From JAABSQ01 sp964573705 (lineage in GTDB: Bacteria > Desulfobacterota > Desulfobacteria > Desulfobacterales > Desulfococcaceae), in NCBI GenBank assembly GCA_964573705.1, contig CAZNLT010000006.1, forward strand, positions 1-64,000: DNA of 64,000 nt, written 5' to 3'. The notes under the pieces are model-generated. The model did no database searches. It had not been told where the DNA came from and worked only from the letters and a program-made list of their open reading frames with translations. Positions 59,696-64,000 of the stretch are shown one piece after another. Each line of letters starts with the position of its first letter. Within the stretch, counting starts at the first letter, position 1. The translations under genes and the position numbers were made by a program.

Positions 59696-61459
59696 CTAGA
59701 ACAGGCCGGTCACCTTTCCGGTTTCGGTGTCCACATCGATTCGGCGGAAGGCCGGGTTGGAGCTGGTACCCGGCATCAGGCTGATCGTTCCTGCGCAGGG
59801 GCAGAGGAACTTGGCGCCGGAATAGATGAGCACGTCGCGGATCGGCAGCCGCCAGCCCTTGGGCACACCCTTTCGGACCGGATCGTGGGTCAGGGATAGA
59901 TGGGATTTGACCATCATAGTGGCAAAATCCGCATATTTGGGATCTTCTTCCAGCATTTTGGCCTTGGCTTCCGCATCGGACTGCCAGTCGACGCCGTCCG
60001 CGCCGTAGACTTCTTTGGCGATGGTTTCGACGCGATCGCGCAGTTTCATCTCCAGTGGATAGAGGAAATCGAAATCGACCGTGTCGTTGCAGGCGTCGAT
60101 GACCGCATCGGCGAATTCCAGGGCGCCGTCGCCGCCCTTTTCCCAGTGCTTGGATTCGGCGCAGCGCGCGCCGGCAGCCTCGGCGGCCTTTCGGACGACG
60201 TCGCACTCGGCGTCGGTATCGGTGTAGAACCGGTTGATGCAGACCACCGGGTTGATGCCCGATTTCCGGATCACGTTGATCATGTGGACCATATTCTCAC
60301 AGCCCTTTTCCACCAGTTCCAGGTTCTCCTCTTTGTATTCGGCGGGCATGTCTTTGCCGGCCACCACCTTGGGTCCGCCGCCGTGCATTTTGAGAGCGCG
60401 GATGGTGGAGGTGAGAACGGAAACGTGGGGTTTCAGACCGGAGAAGCGGCATTTCACGTTCCAGAATTTTTCAAATCCGATGTCGGCGGCGAAGCCGGAC
60501 TCGGTGACGTGATAGTCGAACAGCTTGAGGCCGACCCGGTCGGCGATGATGGAGGACTGACCCACGGCGATGTTGGCGAAGGGACCGGCATGGACCATGC
60601 AGGGGTTGTACTCGGCGGTGCACATCAGGGTCGGGTTGATGGTGTTCCGCATAAACGCGGTCATGGCGTTGCCGACTTCCAGGTCCCCGCAGGTGACCGG
60701 TTTGCCGCTCTTGTCGAATGCCACGGTGATGTTGTTGATCCGTTCCTTCAGGTCGGCCAGATCGGTGGCCACAGCCAGAATGGCCATCAACTCGGAACCA
60801 ACGGCGATGCCGAACCGGGACTGCATGGTGAAGCCGTCAAACCGGCCGCCGAGGCCGATGACGATATTCCGAAGGGCCTGGGCGCAGAAGTCGATAATCC
60901 AGCCCATTTCCACCCGGGTGGGGTCGATATCGAGCCGGCGCATCTTGGTCAGCCGAGCCAGCTGTTCGTCATTGTAGTTTCGCTCATGCTGCATTCGGGC
61001 GGTCAGCGCCACCATGGCCAGGTTGTGGGCGTTCATGATGTCGTTGATGTCGCCGGTGAGCCCCAGAGAGAACTCTGTCATGGGGATCAGCAGGGAGTTT
61101 CCGCCGCCTGCCGCCGTGCCTTTGACGTTCATGGTGGGGCCGCCGGAGGGCTGTCGAAGGGCGCCGCCGACATTGACGCCGCGTTTGCCGAGGCCTTCCA
61201 TCAGACCACAGGAAGTGGTGCTTTTGCCTTCTCCCAGGGGAGTCGGGGTGATGGCGGTTACCTCGATGTATTTTCCGTCGGGGCGATCTTTCAGACGATC
61301 AATGATCTTGAGAAAATCCAGCTTGGCCAACCGACCCATGGGCAGCATTTCATCGGCCTGAAGACCGATTTTGTTGCGCCATTCCTCCGGAGTCGGCATG
61401 TTTTTTTCGGCTTCTTCGGAAATCTGCCAGTCTGCCATGTTTACAGCATCATACGCCAT
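59696..61459 (-). CDS. fhs: Formate-tetrahydrofolate ligase
   Basis: ATP-dependent ligase that forms 10-formyl-tetrahydrofolate from formate; in sulfate reducers it is the entry or exit of the methyl branch of the Wood-Ljungdahl pathway. The 587-residue protein has the P-loop TPTPLGEGKSTT, RQPSGGPTMNVKG and EFSLGLTGDINDI. The start ATG 61459 has AAGGAG about nine bases upstream; an earlier in-frame start gives 12 more residues without a site. The N-terminal extension before the ligase core is about 25 residues longer than in acetogens. Single gene with its own terminator. Confidence 0.96.
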   Translation of the reverse strand: MAYDAVNMADWQISEEAEKNMPTPEEWRNKIGLQADEMLPMGRLAKLDFLKIIDRLKDRPDGKYIEVTAITPTPLGEGKSTTSCGLMEGLGKRGVNVGGALRQPSGGPTMNVKGTAAGGGNSLLIPMTEFSLGLTGDINDIMNAHNLAMVALTARMQHERNYNDEQLARLTKMRRLDIDPTRVEMGWIIDFCAQALRNIVIGLGGRFDGFTMQSRFGIAVGSELMAILAVATDLADLKERINNITVAFDKSGKPVTCGDLEVGNAMTAFMRNTINPTLMCTAEYNPCMVHAGPFANIAVGQSSIIADRVGLKLFDYHVTESGFAADIGFEKFWNVKCRFSGLKPHVSVLTSTIRALKMHGGGPKVVAGKDMPAEYKEENLELVEKGCENMVHMINVIRKSGINPVVCINRFYTDTDAECDVVRKAAEAAGARCAESKHWEKGGDGALEFADAVIDACNDTVDFDFLYPLEMKLRDRVETIAKEVYGADGVDWQSDAEAKAKMLEEDPKYADFATMMVKSHLSLTHDPVRKGVPKGWRLPIRDVLIYSGAKFLCPCAGTISLMPGTSSNPAFRRIDVDTETGKVTGLF

Positions 61460-62003
61460 TGATCCACTCTCCTTTTTTAAGTTGATGATTAACACATACC
61501 CAATCGAATCCGCCGTTCAGAACGAATCCTTAACTAAAGCGAAACCCTTTTCAGTTTCAAAAACCCCCTTTCAACCGACAAAAGCCATTTAGTAAATCGA
61601 TTCCCTCTTCAAAACCTTAATTTAATTAGACCTCTCTTTATCAGATGAAACCGGATTTGGCAAGTAGTAAGTACGATTATTCGGATACATTTTCTCAACT
61701 TTTTTTCAAATCAAAGTGTTTCATCCGCGTTCCTGAAAAGAGGGTATAATCCCTGATAGAAGGCAGAATACCCGACCCGGCTTTCTGCTTGTTACTGTCG
61801 GAGTGAATGGAAAGGGCAGAGAAGCCGAAAAAAGAGGCCGAAAACAGGAGGGAGGGAGTTGCCCACAGATATTTTCAATGCATAAAATTCGACCCATGGT
61901 TAATTTGAATTTGCTTTTTCAACAGATCGAATCCCATAATATAGAGATTGCATTGCACGGCCGCCCGACTGATCCCTGATGATCTAAAATTAAGGAGATT
62001 GTT
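61460..62003. other. Intergenic region between fhs and selD
   Basis: This 544-base gap is AT-rich to about 61740. It contains a TATAAT (61745-61750) without a good -35, a weak hairpin GCAGAA/TTCTGC near 61764-61788, purine-rich DNA at 61800-61860, and the selD ribosome site (TAAGGAG, 61991-61997). A 34-codon frame at 61878-61980 has no ribosome site and I do not call it. The divergent promoter of fhs must also lie here, but no convincing one is visible. Confidence 0.5.
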
Positions 62004-63065
62004 TTGAAGAAACTGACACAGTTCTTTCGACAGCCGACCCTGACGAGCTTGGCCCGCACCTGCGGTTGAGCCGCCAAACTCAGTCCGGTCGGACTGGAGA
62101 ATCTTCTGGCCGCCCTCGACCAGACGGATAACCCCGACGTTCTGGTGGGATTCGACACCAGCGACGATGCCGGGGTGTACCGTATTAACAGCGAGCAGGC
62201 CATCGTCAATACCGCCGATTTCATCACCCCGCCGGTGGATGATCCCCACCGGTTCGGGCAGGTGGCGGCGGCCAACGCCTTGAGCGATATTTATGCCATG
62301 GGGGCCCGCCCTCTGACCTGTCTCAGTCTGGTGGGTTTTCCTTCCAAAAAACTGGGGCCGGATATTCTTCAGGGGATCCTCGCCGGCGCCCTGACCAAGA
62401 TCACCGAAGCCGGGGCGGTTCTGATCGGGGGGCACACCACCGAAGACATGGAGCCCAAGTTCGGTCTGGCGGTGACCGGCATGGTCCACCCGGATCGTAT
62501 CTGGCGCAATTCCGGTGCACGGCCGGGGGACCGGCTGATTCTCACCAAACCGATCGGGAGCGGGGTGCTGTTCAATGCCAACCTCAAAAACTGGGTCTCC
62601 CGAAAAGCGCTTCAATCCTGTCTGGATGTGATCACCACCCTTAACAGAACCGCCGCCGGGGTGATGGCCGCCTATGAGATTCACGGCGCCACCGATGTCA
62701 CCGGGTTCGGCCTGGCCGGCCACGGGCTGGAGATGGCCAGGGGCGCCGAAGTAACCCTGGAAATCGAACTGGCGGCGGTGCCGGTGATGGAGGAGGCCCT
62801 GGCGGTATACGAACGCGGCATGAGCACCGGCATGAACCGGGCCAATCACCAGATGGTGGAAAAAGACCTTCGGTTTACAGGAGACTTTTCCGGGCCGCTA
62901 AAGGGATTGGTGGTGGACCCCCAGACCAGCGGAGGGCTGTTGGTGTCGGTGCCCGAAGATCAGGCGGAAGACCTGCTGATGGATCTGCACCGGCAGGGGG
63001 TATCGGCGGCGCGGCTGATCGGCCGGGTCAAGCCGAAAGGGGAAAAATACCTGGTTTTCCGCTGA
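62004..63065 (+). CDS. selD: Selenide, water dikinase (selenophosphate synthetase), selenoprotein
   Basis: Makes selenophosphate for selenocysteine and selenouridine. From TTG 62004 (TAAGGAG six to seven bases upstream) the frame reads MKKLTQFFRQPTLTSLARTCG, then an in-frame TGA at 62067-62069 (codon 22), then AAKLSPVGLENLL and on without interruption to 63065, giving 353 residues. The TGA stands exactly where SelD has its catalytic Cys/Sec in the CG[C/U]AAK motif, so it encodes selenocysteine. Later signatures DDAGVYRI, QVAAANALSDIYAMGA and GGHTTEDMEPKFGLAVTG are intact. The sequence after the TGA alone is open from 62145, which would miss the active site. The cell must also have selA, selB and selC. 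Confidence 0.95.
62067..62105 (+). promoter_or_regulatory. Bacterial SECIS element following the selD UGA
   Basis: After the UGA at 62067-62069, 17 bases separate it from a GGTC tetraloop (62087-62090) closed by CAGTCC (62081-62086) and GGACTG (62091-62096). A GGUC apical loop at this distance is what SelB recognises in E. coli fdhF mRNA. The lower stem is less regular. Confidence 0.8.
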
Positions 63066-63072
63066 TTCGAGA

Positions 63073-64000
63073 TTACAGGGTTTCCAGCGCCTCTGATACT
63101 TCAGGCGCTTTTTGAACCCGGTTCAATCGATAATAAAGACCCTTTCGCTCCATCAGTTGGGAATGGGTGCCCGATTCGATAATCCGCCCTTGGTGGAGGA
63201 CGATGATATGGTCCGCATGGCGGGCGGTGGAAAGCCGATGGGCCACCAGAATAGCGGTCCGGTGTCGCATCAGATTCGCCAGCGCCTGCTGAATTTTGAC
63301 CTCGGTTTCGGAGTCGATGTAGGAGGTGGCCTCATCCAGAATGATCAGTTCGGGATTTCTGGCAAAAGCACGGGCGATGGAAATCAGCTGCCGCTCACCG
63401 CTGGACAGGGACGCTCCCGCCTCCGACAGCGGCGTATCCAGCCCATCTGACAACCGGTCCACAATGGCCCGGGAGTTGGATTCTTCCAGGATTCGGTTCA
63501 GATCCGCATCCGTCAAACGGCCGTCCCCCAGAACGATGTTGCTGCGAATGCTTTCCGAAAAAAGAAACGGGTCCTGAGAAACCAGGGCCATTCGGGACCG
63601 CAGATCCCCAGACCGCCATTCCCGAATATCCCGGTCGTTGATGCGGACCCTGCCGGCGGTGGGATCATAAAACCGGGCGATAAGGTTGGTCAGGGAAGTC
63701 TTTCCCGAACCGGTGGCGCCCACAATGGCCATCGTTTCCCCGGCTTTTATCCGCAGGGAAACCCCTTTGAGCACTGGTTCATTGGGGACGTAACTGAGGA
63801 CCACGTCTTCGAGTTCGATGGAGTCGATTCGATCCGGGGCGGGCGGGGCCTTTCCGGGAGTCGGTTCCGGGAGTCGGTCCTCGGTATCCAGGAGCAGGAA
63901 GATCCGCTCGGCCGACGACATGGCGTTCTGGATCACATTGTATTTTTCCGCGATGTCGCGAATGGGGCGAAAGAACATCCGCATATAGGAGATAAAGGCG
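63073..64000 (-). CDS. ABC exporter, C-terminal part (runs off the right edge)
   Basis: The last 309 or so codons of an MsbA-like ABC half-transporter, in which membrane and ATPase domains are fused; the frame is open to the window edge. The visible end of the membrane domain reads AFISYMRMFFRPIRDIAEKYNVIQNAMSSAERIF. The ATPase has Walker A GATGSGKTS, signature SSGERQ, Walker B ELIILDEAT and the H-loop VAHRLST. Lipid, peptide or drug export is possible. Its stop lies eight bases from the selD stop, convergent. Confidence 0.93.
   Translation of the reverse strand, partial: AFISYMRMFFRPIRDIAEKYNVIQNAMSSAERIFLLLDTEDRLPEPTPGKAPPAPDRIDSIELEDVVLSYVPNEPVLKGVSLRIKAGETMAIVGATGSGKTSLTNLIARFYDPTAGRVRINDRDIREWRSGDLRSRMALVSQDPFLFSESIRSNIVLGDGRLTDADLNRILEESNSRAIVDRLSDGLDTPLSEAGASLSSGERQLISIARAFARNPELIILDEATSYIDSETEVKIQQALANLMRHRTAILVAHRLSTARHADHIIVLHQGRIIESGTHSQLMERKGLYYRLNRVQKAPEVSEALETL

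Noticed and set aside
59900..61462. Forward open frame of 520 codons opposite fhs
   Set aside because: The reverse strand encodes a textbook formate-tetrahydrofolate ligase; the forward frame is a codon-bias shadow.
61878..61980. 34-codon ORF upstream of selD
   Set aside because: No ribosome site, no similarity that I recognise; likely chance.
1..64000. tRNA, rRNA, CRISPR array, prophage or IS element
   Set aside because: Scanning both strands gave no cloverleaf with a 3' CCA context, no spaced direct-repeat array, no transposase or integrase motif and no rRNA signature.

Overview
The window reads as chromosomal DNA of a strictly anaerobic Desulfobacterota (deltaproteobacterial) bacterium, most likely a sulfate reducer of the Desulfobacterales. 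This is inferred from gene content: a four-subunit 2-oxoacid:ferredoxin oxidoreductase (korDABC order), formate-tetrahydrofolate ligase, a selenocysteine-containing SelD, an archaeal-type prolyl-tRNA synthetase, TrpB2 and DUF2845 proteins. Coding density is high, GC is moderate to high, and TTG and GTG starts are used several times. I saw no tRNA, rRNA, CRISPR array, insertion sequence or prophage.

Layout. 1-2.4 kb: N-terminal part of a very large secreted Rhs/YD-repeat-type protein running off the left edge. 2.6-4.1 kb: HtrA periplasmic protease. 4.3-13.8 kb: a long forward run rpiB-glyA-dCMP deaminase-nrdR-ribD-ribE-ribBA-ribH-nusB-trpB2-small Cys-rich protein-metallo-hydrolase, linking C1/serine metabolism, nucleotide control and riboflavin synthesis. 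14-19 kb: ispG, proS and relA/spoT, facing rpmB. 19.4-21.5 kb: trxA-trxB-bamD on the minus strand behind a consensus sigma-70 promoter. 21.6-26.6 kb: a PurN-like formyltransferase, korDABC and a radical SAM protein. 26.7-28.8 kb: mltG and nagZ (cell-wall turnover). 28.8-31.6 kb: a compact TerD / M48 metallopeptidase / TerA-like locus with an operator-like promoter; this is the most system-like accessory locus here. 31.9-36.1 kb: pilC and a PilS-like kinase behind a candidate sigma-54 promoter, an Na+/H+ antiporter and a small lipoprotein.

36.3-54 kb is a region of signalling and envelope genes with repeated gene damage: a 5'-truncated TPR gene under an intact promoter, a ClC channel lacking its first selectivity-filter segment, a Ser/Thr kinase with a one-base frameshift, the remains of a sensor kinase and a PhoD-like phosphatase with a frameshift plus an in-frame stop. 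Intact neighbours include an M23 peptidase, a hybrid kinase / HD-GYP regulator pair, a threonine aldolase, a TPR lipoprotein with a degenerate carboxypeptidase-like domain, a TetR regulator and a response-regulator-like protein.

54-64 kb: SafE/FixH-like membrane proteins, a UbiE/UbiA/UbiG-type quinone-modification group with a long intergenic hairpin, a thioesterase, two DUF2845-type secreted proteins, fhs, selD (in-frame UGA followed by a SECIS-like hairpin) and the C-terminal part of an ABC exporter running off the right edge. Functional calls are by recognition of motifs in the translated sequence; no database search was run.
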